A program made the translations under genes and the position numbers. A stretch of DNA of 64,000 nucleotides from Calliopum simillimum (taxonomy: Eukaryota > Arthropoda > Insecta > Diptera > Lauxaniidae): the NCBI GenBank assembly GCA_951812925.1, contig OX638369.1:42093061-42157060 (forward strand), read 5' to 3'. The notes beneath the pieces are model-generated. The model did not search any database and had not been told where the DNA came from. It was given only the letters and a program-made list of their open reading frames with translations. Of the stretch, positions 11,027 through 22,206 are shown one piece after another. Numbering within the stretch: position 1 is the first letter of the stretch; the number at the start of each line of letters is the position of its first letter.

Positions 11027-12649
11027 TAAAAAAAATAAAGATATCAAAATTCAGTAAAATTGTTTATGGCCTTCAACGTCTGTTGAAACAGAAAAAATTC
11101 ATTTGTACATATATGTATGCAATGACATGTTTTCATTATTATTTTTATCATTCATGTCTATAGAAAAAACTTTACAAATATAAAAATTCTTGGTCAACTT
11201 TAACTTGGTTAAAATGCCATATAAGATGGTAACAAATTTTATATTATTGTCCGCTATTGTAAGAAAATTCATAATCAAATATGCCGACAGAATTTTAATT
11301 TTTAATATTAAATGAATGAAAGAAAAATAAATTTAAAATAAACATTGCATTTATGAACTTGTATGAATCATATTCAATATACTATAAAGAGTTTTTTGCA
11401 CTTGTCATTAACAAAATGTTTTTTTTGTCCTTATAACACAAGCTGGATGAGAAGTAGTAAGTTTTAGGCAAGGAAGTAGGTATTTTGTTTTTGAATAGGG
11501 ACTTTTGCAAATCAATCGCATCGGGAGATTTACATATTCTATAATTTTGAAAGGTAAATAATGTTTACTAAACATACATTTTAATCATCAGGATAAATTT
11601 TAATTTTCAAGCAGGTTGGTGCAGAATTTAATTTGATTTAATGTGATGCTTCATTGTATCCGACTTTTCTCAATTTTTCGATTTTGCTGTTTACACTCTG
11701 TCGTTGTCTTTTACGACCAATATAATATTATATTTTCCAATTTCTCCAAGTTGCCTCGGGATAATGTGAAAAATACCCACTTTCGCCTAGTGGTAATTTG
11801 AATTAAGTCTAGAAGCTTAGTACTCGAAGTACTTGTCACTTTAGGAGTAGGGTTAATTGTCAGAGCATACGTTCATATCGTCGAGTCAATTGTAAACTAT
11901 CCAATCTCAAAAATCGCTTTTAAAAATAATTTTTAAACTAAATTATTTTATTGCATTACTCCGCGAGACTAATCTTGTGACAAAATGTCAAGGACTGAAA
12001 CCAGTCGTAGCAAATTATACGAATTGTGTTTTCTGTTTGCACGAAAAGTTCGTTCGCCATACATGATAAGGCTATTAATAGTTTTCAGCTAACTGCGAGC
12101 AAAATAACATTACAGAAGCTGGGACAAAAGTGACTATGACGGAAAAGGGTCGAAAATAAAATTTGGAAATTATCAGAGGCGTCTCTGACTCCTTGCAGAC
12201 TATTTGGACCCATTTTTATTACAAAACCAAAGAAAAGTATTGGGGACTATCAAGGGTGTCTCCGACATCACATAGGAGTTTTGGGGACATTTTTCTATCT
12301 TAGGCTGTGCTTACGATCGAGCGTATTCGGATCGCGCAATGCGACGAGTATCGCTCTATCGCAAGTAGCGTTTTTGTTAGCGACAGAGTTTTAATGATCA
12401 AGCGGAATCGCAAGCAATTGAATACTTATCACGCATAGTAGACATTGAATATTCCTGAGAGCTGAGAGTTTTTTGAATGTCATTTAGAGGTCGCCCATCG
12501 CTGTTTTATGCAAAATCTTGTCTTGATGTGATTTTTAATTTCTGACGACCTCAAAAATGCTCGAAATGAGTCGTGCGATATATTAAATTTTTCATCATAA
12601 ATCAAGGTTTATTATAAAATAATGTGTCGAACATAAAAACAATTTTGTA
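11027..12649. other. intergenic, no gene seen
   Basis: AT-rich DNA with no convincing reading frame. A fragment of the 2931-3169 MITE family lies at 12053-12077. At 12310-12430 there is a CpG-richer patch built from ATCGC/GCGAT units (for example GATCGAGCG, TCGCGCAATGCGACG), similar in style to the self-complementary clusters at 6480 and 63230 but without visible outer ends. Confidence 0.5.
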
Positions 12650-12812
12650 TATGTGACTTGGACTATAAAAAAGGGGCTTACATGTCAAAAAAAAAATTTT
12701 CCAATTTTTGCGGATTCGCATAAATTGACCTTTAAAAGTTGATTTCCAGTTGTTTTTACAAATTTTTTTTTTTTTTGCACTTAAGCCCCTTTTTCATAGT
12801 CCAAGTCACATA
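12650..12812. mobile_element. 163-bp MITE
   Basis: The left end TATGTGACTTGGACTATA and the inverted right end CATAGTCCAAGTCACATA extend into AAAAGGGGCTTA / TAAGCCCCTTTT, giving terminal repeats of about 33 bp around a loop of roughly 90 bp. The outermost bases read TA on both sides, compatible with a TA target duplication. The transcript would fold into a long hairpin. Non-coding. Confidence 0.75.
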
Positions 12813-14568
12813 CATATATTGTTTTTTAGATGAAATACTCACAAGAATTCTATTTTCGAAATTTCACTCCACTGTAAAACTCTAAAACTAAATTTTGGAT
12901 AAAACTTGTTGTTCCGAGGTCACCATAAAATCACTCAAGTAGCAATTTTTTTTACATCTTAACCCATTATACTCTTGTTTTATGGGTCTTTTTGCCCGCT
13001 TTTTCCAAAAACTAGGTTAGGTTAAAGTGTTTCACAGAAATATTCTATTGAAAAAAATGGGCCTACAACTTGTTAAGTGTCGCGGCGGTTACAAGAGATA
13101 GTGATTTTTTATAAAATTTTGTAAATTTTCAAATTGCGATAACTCATTAACGGTGTATTTTATGTAAAAAAAAATGTACCGTTTTTACTATTTTATTTGT
13201 TGTATTTTGAAAAATTTTTTTTTTTTACATGGAGAAAATGCTGGAAGTAGAAAAGGGGGTTCTGATCAAATTTTTTAGCCAATGGGAATATTATCACAAA
13301 CGCCTCTAGAAGCACCCCAATTTTCAGTTTTTGTCGTTTTTTTTTTTGGAATAATCCTGTCTTTATAGAAAACCACGTGAGAAATAAAAAACGAGATCGG
13401 ATAGTTTAAAATTGACTCAATGATATGTATACCGACTGCCAAATAATTTCGAAGAGTGCAAGTTTGACATACTCGTACATTGTTTGAATGGATGAAAACA
13501 ATCATAATGTCTCTAAATTAATTTATAAATTTCTAATAAAACACGCACGTGATGTTGTAAAGTACAAGATCAAACATATATCCATCATAACCCGTTAATT
13601 GATGATTTTACTTTTATATTGCGGATTTCATTATTTCCGACATAAAAATGAATTTTATTTAAAATTGATGAAACTGATGGACTTTGGCTTGATGATGCTG
13701 ATTGAGTCACAATTTTATATAAGTAATACTGATAAGAAGCTTATCAAAATAAGAAACACGAGCATACTGAACATGTAATAATTGTATAGAAAAAATTATT
13801 ACATCGACCACTTTGATAATGTATGTAGTTACATACTTGCTAAATTCCGTCGACATACATATATAAATGTTGGACTGGTTCAAATAATTGGTATCGTCAC
13901 ATTCATTGTTAGAAGTTTGCCATTTTTAGTGTGTTTTTGAAAAAATATTTATTTGAAAATGAACGGTTTACGCGAAGTGAAATATATTCCAAATCGCACG
14001 GTAAATTCTAAACAGGCGTACAAGGCAACAATTATAAAATTACGTAGATGACATTTGTAAAAATTTTGCTTATAATTCTTAGTATGGTATATGGTATACC
14101 CTAGAGATTGCCGACTTTTGTATATTGCAGATAAAGAACAATTCTCTTGAAACCCAAAATCAATATAACTTAGATGCTGTATGTTGTGAACGTAAATATA
14201 ATGCCATGTGGATTGAAAAAATTTTCATTAAATGCATTTTTACATATAATTTCATAAATACTTTCAAGTTCAAGATAGACAAATAGCTACTTTTATTCTT
14301 TTATATTGTTTTTTAAGTCCTTGAATCGTAGGATTTGAGGCAAAAATAAGAAAAATCCATATTTAAAAATAAACTTAGTAGAAAAATAAATTAAATTTTA
14401 ACTTTCGGGCATACATTTTTTTGTTCGAAATTTTTTTGAAATTGAAAATCAGTAGGACCGAAAATTTAAAAATTAGCTTTCAATAATTAAGTTAAGGGGT
14501 CTTCGTAATTTTGCCGATTTTAAAAAATTCCAGTCCACTGTGGCGCGGGATCAAATTGTTCTTTTTGA
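12813..14568. other. intergenic, with one candidate orphan exon
   Basis: Mostly AT-rich, non-coding. Positions 12861-12925 recur inverted at 40962-41030 (AACAAGTTTTATCCAAAA and AGAGTTTTGCAGTGG-like pieces), so this is part of a dispersed repeat. The candidate promoter and short first exon at 13860-14000 are described separately. No other frame looks genic. Confidence 0.45.
13860..14000 (+). other. candidate TATA promoter plus 14-codon first exon
   Basis: A TATATAAA box at 13860-13867 is followed, about 100 bases on, by an ATG at 13959. This opens 14 codons (MNGLREVKYIPNRT) and ends exactly at a good donor, CACG|GTAAAT (14001). The arrangement resembles a fly gene with a short 5' leader and a small first coding exon, but no matching downstream exon was found on the plus strand. 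It may be a chance arrangement, an orphan exon of a lost gene, or the start of a gene with a very long first intron. Confidence 0.18.
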
Positions 14569-16525
14569 TGAAAATAAGTTCTACATAAAATTTGGCCCAT
14601 TTCAGAGAATATTTGATGCATCCCAAACCATTTTAAAAACCAAAAAGTGGTCCTAAATATGAATAAAAATGTTGTTTTCAAATTTGAGCTGTTACTTTTT
14701 ATATGGATTTTGAGCCGCTAAATTCGAATCTGAAATTTATTTCTCCAAACTTTGGAGATATTGGGCATTCCATTACGTATGTTAACTTTCAACCTTGAAT
14801 GGAATATATCTTCAAAACAACAGATAAATAAATTGCAGATGCGAATTTAGCGGCTCAAAATCCATGTAAAAAGTTTAACAGTTCAAACTTTAAAACAAAA
14901 ATTTTTATCCATATTCAGTAGGGTAAGATGGGGTACATTTGACACCGGGGCACATTTGACTTTGCCATTTTCGGTGTGAACACGCCCTTCGAACCAAAAA
15001 CCTGAAATGCAGAAACATAACTAATTAGAGTGGAACCAACGTAATGAACTTTGGTAGTTCTCTTTCAACTTCTCCCGCGCTAATACGCTTTTTTAACTTT
15101 TTGTGTATTTTTTTGTAATTTTCGACATCTTGTTCGTAAGGGTTTTGCAAATAAAGTTGTATTGTTTTTTAGAAGTAAGTATGAAAATTTGGTAGCACTA
15201 ACCTTTACAATTAATAGAATAAAAGTGTTTTTTGTCAAGGTCAAATAGTTTAAATTTTAAAAAATTTTTAATTTTTCAAGAGATATTGGGGCACATTTGA
15301 CTTTTGTCGAAGGGGCACATTTGACGTTCGTCCAGACATATGTGTTTGTGTATTTTAGAAGATTTTCTAGTGTTATGTTTTTAAAGATATGGTATACCAT
15401 TATAAAATGAAGACGAACAGACGCGATGGCGATGAAAAAAAAGTTAAATACGCTATTTCTAATATCGGAAACCAGAGAGAAACTCCGACTTCCGACACAG
15501 AATCCATTTCATTTGATTTAATATAATTTGTTACCTTTGTTTTATCTACAATTCAAGATTTTTGAATGGGTGCTTTCCAGGACCTCTACCACTTATTTTA
15601 ATTTGAAAATCTGGATGGATGAATTCCCGAAGTAAACATATTGACATCAAAGTTCATCATGTATGCGAAGTTTTTAATAATTATCAAATTCCCCATCATC
15701 ATGTGAAAGCGCTGCAGATATCTTGACGATGGTGTAACCCAAAATCCAGACCAAAGAAATTTCCATCAAACTGGCTCTTACCTAACATTTTATGTTGATG
15801 TTCTCATTAGGGATGTTGTTGGAAATTGTACTTTATACTTATATATTGTCCGTGGGAAATTTGGCGAAAAATCCAAAAACCCATTTTTTATGTGGGAGAT
15901 ATTGTAGAAGTAATTAGCTATACTTGATACAAGATCAGTTATTTGAGAAGAGTTTCACTATTAAATTGGGTTTTTATAAAACCGGAAGTGGAAGATGTTT
16001 GCCTGACTTTAAAGAGTGTAGTTGAGTTTAAATTACCAACTCCAACAAACCCAGCCTCAACTTCACGTTCACGCACTAAATACGTATTTGACATCGACTT
16101 CTCACACTAATATATAAAATAAGTCTTCGTTAGTACATACATACTTATAATTTGTATTTATATGAAAAAAATATATGTTTGAATGTTTTTTTTTAATGTT
16201 TCTGTGTTATTTTTGTGAGTGTCAAATGTGCCCCTTGCAATGTCAAATGTGCCCCAGGTACAAAATGACTTTTTTTGAAAAAATTTAAAAAAGGACTCTT
16301 AATGCAGTTTTTTTGAAATTTCTTTTTTCTTGGTTTTCATCTTGAATAATCAATGTTTCAGAAACAGTAAAGGATATTAAGATCGTGTAGTAATTTTCAA
16401 AGATACAGGTCTTTAAAAATTTAGTGTCAAATGTGCCCCAGTCTCCCCTACCACTTTTCGGTTTTTAAAATGGTTTGGGATGCATCAAATATTCTCTGAA
16501 ATGGAACAAATTTAACATGTTGCTT
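14569..16525. repeat. foldback element interrupted by another transposon
   Basis: The left arm 14569-14727 contains GAGAATATTTGATGCATCCC, AAAAAGTGGTCCT and ATGGATTTTGAGCCGCTAAA. It returns inverted as 14843-14927 plus 16452-16525. The inverted arm is split by the 1.5-kb element 14928-16451, which lands inside the block CACTTTTCGGTTTTTAAAAT. A third, uninterrupted copy of the arm lies at 23585-23790. Comparing it with the split arm shows the empty site. Non-coding. Confidence 0.7.
14928..16451. mobile_element. 1.5-kb element with repeated GGGGCACATTTGAC motif (family A)
   Basis: The left end GTAGGGTAAGATGGGGTACA and the right end TGCCCCAGTCTCCCCTAC are inverted repeats. The motif GGGGYACATTTGAC occurs at 14940 and 14947 and again inside at about 15289 and 15310. 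Its complement GTCAAATGTGCCCC occurs at about 16218, 16240 and 16426. So the terminal sequence is repeated in from both ends, in matching orientation. No transposase is recognisable; the small frame around 15411-15530 has no known domain. The superfamily could not be assigned. Confidence 0.65.
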
Positions 16526-17950
16526 ACTTACGTCAAAGAGAATATTTTGATGCTGTGGGAGCGCAATTCCGAAAAAATTTAAAATTTTGGTCCACTCTAA
16601 TGTACATATATATGAAGCAAATAGTTTATGTTGAACAATATTAAACGGGAAATGGAATTGAGATGTTTAGTTAAAAAGAGAATTGCCAATCAATCTTCTT
16701 GTTAAATACTAAATACTATAGAATTACACCGACATAACAAAAAATATTTTAACAAACAAAAAAATCAAAACAAACTAAAAATTGGTTTGCCGGCGCTAGA
16801 ACAACATTTGAATCATAAACAACGGTCTGAAGCGAATTTCAAGCAATATGTGCACGATTTTTTTATTATTCGTCTTGTTAATATATCTGAGTTAGTTGAC
16901 ATTGACATTGACGTTTTTTTTTCTTTAAATAAAGTCTCGTTGAAGCTGTTTGTATACTAACTTTATATGAAACTTGTTTTTACCGATAAGCTGGGTATAC
17001 TATACTACGTATCAACATAATAGCATACCTACTTACATTTATGTTTGCACGAGTGTCCATAAATGAGTTGTTGATGATTAAAACCCCACATTTTGCATTA
17101 CGTTTATATGAAGCAAGTGCGGTTTAAAGATATAAGCGTGGTGTAATATGTGCGGTTTTAACAATCATCGATTCAAATATTTGTATGTGCATATGAAAAT
17201 GCGAAAAAGAATTTGTTGTAAGCTTATATGTACGCTTATAACATAAATATACAATTTTTAAGTTTTATTTACGCAAACGTACAAAGAATTTTAATCATTT
17301 TTATTTGGGGATCTACACTATATATCAGAAAACATTTTTTAATATTTGGTTATATTATATTTAATTTTTTTAAACATTTTTTAGATTTTATCAACATTTC
17401 GAATTTAAATTTTTTCCAAACCTCCACCAAACTAAACTTTAACCTCAATTATCTCAAAACTATAATTTTTGAACTATAAAATGCAATACTCCATAAATTC
17501 GCCAATTTAAGAAATTTTTTGAACGATTTTTAATGCGTTCTCTTAAAAACTTTATCCTTTATCAAAAACACAAATTTAACCTCTGCACAGTGGAAGGGTT
17601 TGTATGGAACGGCGGTCATAAATAACAATAATAAACCTAGGCTACTGAAATTTGGTACAAATGTTTCTTAGACTACGACACTAAAAATCTGTGAATATGA
17701 ACAAAATCCGTGGACGGACACGCCTACCTCCCATATAAAGTTAGGTCGTAGTCGCAATTTCCATTAATTTGACAACGCTGATTTCAAAAATGTTATAAAT
17801 TGTGCGCTACCTTTTACAGTTTTCAAGTTATGAGAAAAAAACTAAAATAAACTTTATGAAAATGAAATTTTGTTGGTTTGTGTAATCGTTCCCTAATGAT
17901 TCGGAAACTAAATGACCGATTTTAAAAAAGTTTCACATTATGTTAGTATA
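16526..17950. other. intergenic, nothing recognised
   Basis: Very AT-rich DNA (for example 17228-17520). The 83-codon frame at 17228-17479 is composition-driven (F, I, N, Y) and has no domain. No promoter, RNA gene or element ends were identified. Confidence 0.5.
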
Positions 17951-18614
17951 AAACAAGTAAGGGTGTACCATTTAGCCTGGCCAAACATTAAATACCCTAC
18001 ACCGCAGTATTTTGAAAATGTTGCTTATATGGGAGGTGCCACGCCCTTTTGTCCGAGTTCACGCAGTTTTTGCTCAGAGCTTGCATTTATAATTCTTAGT
18101 GTCTAAGTGAAATTCGGTTGGATTATCTCAAAAAACGTTTTAAGTATAGCGTTTTGAAGCTTTTGCTTATATGGAAGGTGCGACGCCCTCATGTCCGAAT
18201 CCGCCTAGTTTTTGCTCAGAGCTTGCGCTAATAATTTGTAGTATTTAAGTGTATTTTGGTTGAATTGTTGTGAAAAATACTCCTAAAGTTCCATTTTGAA
18301 TAAATTTTTTGGCGGTAGGCGTGTCCGTTGACCGATTTCACTCATTTTCAATCCCACGAGCTAACTTTTGCGACAAAGTCAACGCACCAAATTTCATTGA
18401 ATTATCATGGTTAGTTTTTCCGTAAAAAATATTTCCACGCACAGCCAGCCACCCAGCAAGCCACCCAGCCAGCCAGACAGACGGACATGGCTATATCGAC
18501 TCAGGAGGTAACGCTGATCAAGAATATATACACTCTTCTATATCTGCCACGCCTCCTTCTCTGCGTTACAAACGGAAGGACAAAGTGAATATACCCTGGG
18601 TGTAGGGTATAAAA
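17951..18614 (+). repeat. TATACCC-family repeat, copy in plus orientation
   Basis: It starts AAACAAGTAAGGGTGTACC, TAGCCTGGCCAAACATTAAA and ends AATATACCCTGGGTGTAGGG. It matches the inverse of 20326-21114 end to end, with internal blocks such as TATGGGAGGTGCCACGCCC, CTTGCATTTATAATTCTTAG and CCAGCCAGCCAGACAGACGG. The middle contains two tandem versions of a ~130-bp piece (18005 onward and 18165 onward), each with ATATGG(G/A)AGGTGC(C/G)ACGCCC. There is no long reading frame. It recurs dispersed at 8110-11026 and 49688-49800. Class unknown; it does not show clear terminal inverted repeats. Confidence 0.7.
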
Positions 18615-18861
18615 AACTAAGTCATAGGCTAAAATAGTGGGCGGTGCCACGCCCAATAAATATTAATTAATGATATCTCCAAAAGTATTTGCCGCAGTTA
18701 GATGAAATTTAGTAGATATCTAAAAGTCATTGGGAGAAATACTGTTCATTGAAAAAGTTATATCATTATATCTCTGACAATATTTGACGCAGACAGATAT
18801 AATTACCCTTAGAACAAAAATGGGCGGTGTCACGCCATCTTAATAGCTGGTTTATCAGTTG

Positions 18862-19412
18862 GTAGAGTAGAACGGGGTAATGTCGTGCAGGGGGTAATGT
18901 CGTGCACTGGCTGTTTTAGCCCAAAGAATTGAATGATTTACCAACTGTTTGTAAGGTAGGGACCTGCTGACCTACTGAGCTTATGCATATAATACTAGCA
19001 ATTTTCACCAGTTCGTCTCTACAGAGTAACCTTTTCTTCAAAACGCACGCTTTCGGGACGATAAAAGTGTTTTTTCATCGGGTCAGAAAAATAATTTTCC
19101 TTGCTGGAAAATATACCAGGTAAGTGTTTTCTAAAACGAAATATCCTGCCAAAGAAAAGAAGTATTTGGTTTTCGAAAAAATTTTGGGCTTCACCGAGTT
19201 ATCGAAGTTGTCCTTTAAAACGACCATTGGGGTAATGTCGTGCACATTCACTTACACAAACACAATTTCTCGCTACACAAATGTTGTTACACATGGATGT
19301 AACCAATGAAGTTATCTTTCGATCGGATGCTTACTCGTCGCATTCGCTTGAGATGTACGGCTTTACGAGCATGTCAAAGTTGAGTGCACGACATTGCCCC
19401 GTTCTACTCTAC
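18862..19412. mobile_element. 551-bp element with repeated GGGGTAATGTCGTGC motif (family B)
   Basis: The ends GTAGAGTAGAACGGGGTAAT and ATTGCCCCGTTCTACTCTAC are inverted repeats over about 29 bp with one mismatch. The motif GGGGTAATGTCGTGCA occurs twice in tandem at the left end (18874 and 18895), again at about 19228, and inverted at the right end. The terminus GTAGAGTA...GGGG parallels family A (GTAGGGTAAGATGGGG). Non-coding, superfamily unknown. Confidence 0.7.
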
Positions 19413-19903
19413 ATAAACAAAAAGCATAATGAGAAATAATTTTCAGTATAAAAATAAAAATCCGAAATATTTCTGAAATCATTTGATGAAATCATTCTGA
19501 TGATTTGATATAAGATTTGGTAAAATGCTTCATAATTATATTGTATGTCCAAGTTAAGAAAGGCCAAATACCAAGAGGGATTAACAGGGGTAATTTGTAT
19601 ACCCCTTACCTGCCGCCCTCACTTTAAGAAAACTATCTTCCAAAATTAAGCACATTAAAAGCTTAAAATTGATACAACTATTTTAAAACGTTGTAAAATA
19701 AAAAGAAATAAAATATTTTCTCCTCTTAAAACCACAATAAGAATTAATTCATGAAAAAAAAAGATCTGAAAAGTTGCAGCTGGAAGATTGGCTTTCGATT
19801 AAACATACTTAGCCAAATTTTGTATTGAAAATTATGAAATTCCGAAGATACAGCTTTGGACAAAAGTATAAGGTACCCCAAAAACAGCATACTTCATGCT
19901 TTT

Positions 19904-21245
19904 TTAACCCCTTGAGACCGATGGGGTCACATATGACCCCAAGCATTTGTCATCACTGCTTTAACTAAAATTAGTATCAAGGAGTACAAGGTTGTTCAGT
20001 TTAGTCTTGGCTGCAATTTTGTTTTAATTGTTTGGCAAAATACGGAACGGCTTTGTAGCTATGAAAAAAATGTAACAGTTTTTTGGCATTTTTGTGATAC
20101 CCAATTTTTTCGGGTCAGTTTTTTGGGTCATTTTTTTGACACTTTCTTTCCTTTAGCCTTTAGTTGCAATTTCGTTCAAGATAGGGAAACAAAATCTGAA
20201 ACGGTTTACGATTTATAAGTACTATTAAATTAGACCTGGAGCCAAACAAGCGAAATGACGATAGGGTTTTGCTAGTAACATCATGTGCTTTCAGAAACAA
20301 CATTCAAAAAGTTGGCTGGATTTTTATACCCTACACCCAGGGTATATTCACTTTGTCCTTCCGTTTGTAACGCAGAGAAGGAGGCGTGGCAGATATGAAA
20401 AAGTATATATATTCTTGATCAGTGTCACCTCCTGAGTCGATATAGCCATGTCCGTCTGTCTGGCTGGCTGGCTGGCTGGCTGTGTGTGGAAATACATTTT
20501 ATGGGAAAACTAAGCAAGATAATTCAATGAAATTTAGTACACAGCCTTCGTCGTCAAAGTTAGCTCGGGGGATTGAAAATGAGCGAAATCGGTCAACGGA
20601 CACGCCTACCGCCCATACAAAAAATATCTTCAAAATGCAAATTTTGGAGTATTTTTCACAACAATGCAACCAAAATACACATAAATACTACGAATTGCCA
20701 GCGCAAGCTCTGAGCAAAAAATGGTCGAATTCGGACAAAAGGGCGTGGCACCTCTCATATAAGCAAAAGCTTCAAAACGCTGTACTGAAAGCGTTTTTTG
20801 AGATAATCGAACTAGATTTGACTTAGACACTAAAAACTATAAATGCAAGCTTTAAGCAAAAACTGGATAAAATCGGACAAGAGGGCGTGGCTCCTCCCAT
20901 ATAAGCAAATGCTTCAAAACGCTTTTCTGAAAAAATTTTTTCAGATAATCCAACCAAATTCCACTTGAATACTAAGAACTATAAATGCATACTCTAAGAA
21001 AAAACTGGGTGAATTCGGAGGGCGTGGTACCTCCCATGTTAGCAAAATTTTCAAAATACTGCTGTGTAGGGTATTTAATGTTTGGCCAGGCCAAAGGTAA
21101 CACCCTTACTAGTTTTTTGTCGCACTGTGTAATATGACACCACCATTTCCGGCTAAAGGGGCTTTTCCGGACCTAATTTTTTTTTTCTCAATTAAAACAC
21201 AAGAAAACTGAATCCGCATTTCATTTTTCGATACCTACAAGGGCC
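19904..21245. mobile_element. piggyBac-like copy split by a TATACCC repeat
   Basis: It begins TTAACCCCTTGAGACCGATG like the intact copy at 8641 and follows it through AACATCATGTGCTTTCAG and AAAAGTTGGCTGGATTTT. It then breaks at 20325, where another repeat is inserted, and resumes at about 21115 with CACCATTTCCGGCTAAAGG, CTTTTCCGGACCTA and TTTTTCGATACCTACA. The right TTAA end has been lost. The interruption shows that the TATACCC repeat was mobile after this family spread. Confidence 0.75.
20326..21114 (-). repeat. TATACCC-family repeat, minus orientation
   Basis: Runs from ATACCCTACACCCAGGGTAT to GGTAACACCCTTACTAGTTT and is inserted in a T-run of the piggyBac-like copy. It includes a (CTGG)n patch at 20460-20480 and three diverged versions of a ~130-bp segment with GGGCGTGGCACCTC(C)CAT. 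The copy at 17951-18614 has two such segments, so the family varies in internal copy number. A 114-codon open frame (20482-20826) and a 66-codon frame on the opposite strand overlap it but are not genic. Confidence 0.75.
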
Positions 21246-21670
21246 TAGGATAATATACAAAGTTCCATGCAGCATTTTCTCTGTTCAAAGTTCAACTTTG
21301 AGCTCACTGTGTTACTAACCCCAAAGAAAATTTTAAACTTTATAGTTTTTTTTTTCGTCTCAAAGTTTTATCTGACGATTGCCGAAAATTTCAAATCCAT
21401 AGCACTTTCAAATTTCACCTATTTATGGCCACGATCTGCCACTGTGCTCTGGCAAGAATATGTCCTTTTGTCGCGACTTGTCACGTATTTAATTTTTCTA
21501 AAGTTAAACAAGAAGTATAAAATAACAATATCCGTTTTTGGCTATTCATACATACTTATCTAAATGATGAGTAGTTTTCGGAGGTTATGGTGAATTAAGC
21601 ACTGGTACACGCTAAAAAATAGATTTATGAATATGTTTTTTTATCGTTGATATAAAATATTATGAGATTT

Positions 21671-22206
21671 CTACGAACGTTTTTTCTTTATCTGTTGCAT
21701 TAAGTCCAACACCGATAAAAAGTACGCATGCATTAAGAATTCACACATTGAATTCAAATACATGACTGCATATGAGATCGCCCAGATTACAAGCATGCTT
21801 GAAGTATGCTTCTTAATCCATGAATTTTTTATGATCATCAGACAAATGAAGTTCGAAATACAACCTATTAGATTTAAAACTTCTAGCAAATTGTTATCGC
21901 AGTCTTCCATTGTTGCAAGTTTCTTTTGCAAATCTTGAAAACGATGTGTGGAACGTAGTTTACATGCTTGGAATGAAAACCTTAATAAGCTTTGCATACT
22001 TTTAAAAAAATTTCTTCGATATATTTGAAAGGCGTACTCTCCACAAATAAAGCAAAAAATATTAGGATAGTTTTATATACATTTTTTAGATCCACATGCC
22101 ATGGCATTTTTAATCTATTGAGTGGAAAGGTTACATCATGATATTTATTATTATATTGCTTAATCAACAATGAAACATTTGAACTGTTATTCAATTCATA
22201 TAACAA
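21671..22206 (-). pseudogene. gustatory-receptor-like fragment with a frameshift
   Basis: Two overlapping minus-strand frames (22206-21982 and 21997-21671) join across a 7-T run near 22003. One base there would make a single ~178-residue piece. Seen: a hydrophobic segment VYKTILIFFALFV, a basic/amphipathic stretch HRFQDLQKKLATMED, a hydrophobic helix, and EFLMHAYFLSVLDLM followed by a lysine cluster. Insect gustatory receptors have this order between membrane helices 2 and 4 (RF..L...L, then YF...L and basic residues). The C-terminal TY...QF exon was not found, and the first frame opens at TTG with a stop three codons upstream. It may be a decayed gene, or a real exon with a homopolymer assembly error. 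Family assignment is tentative. Confidence 0.35.

Noticed and set aside
20482..20826. 114-codon open frame
   Set aside because: It lies inside the TATACCC repeat, and the equivalent frame is broken in the copy at 17951-18614.
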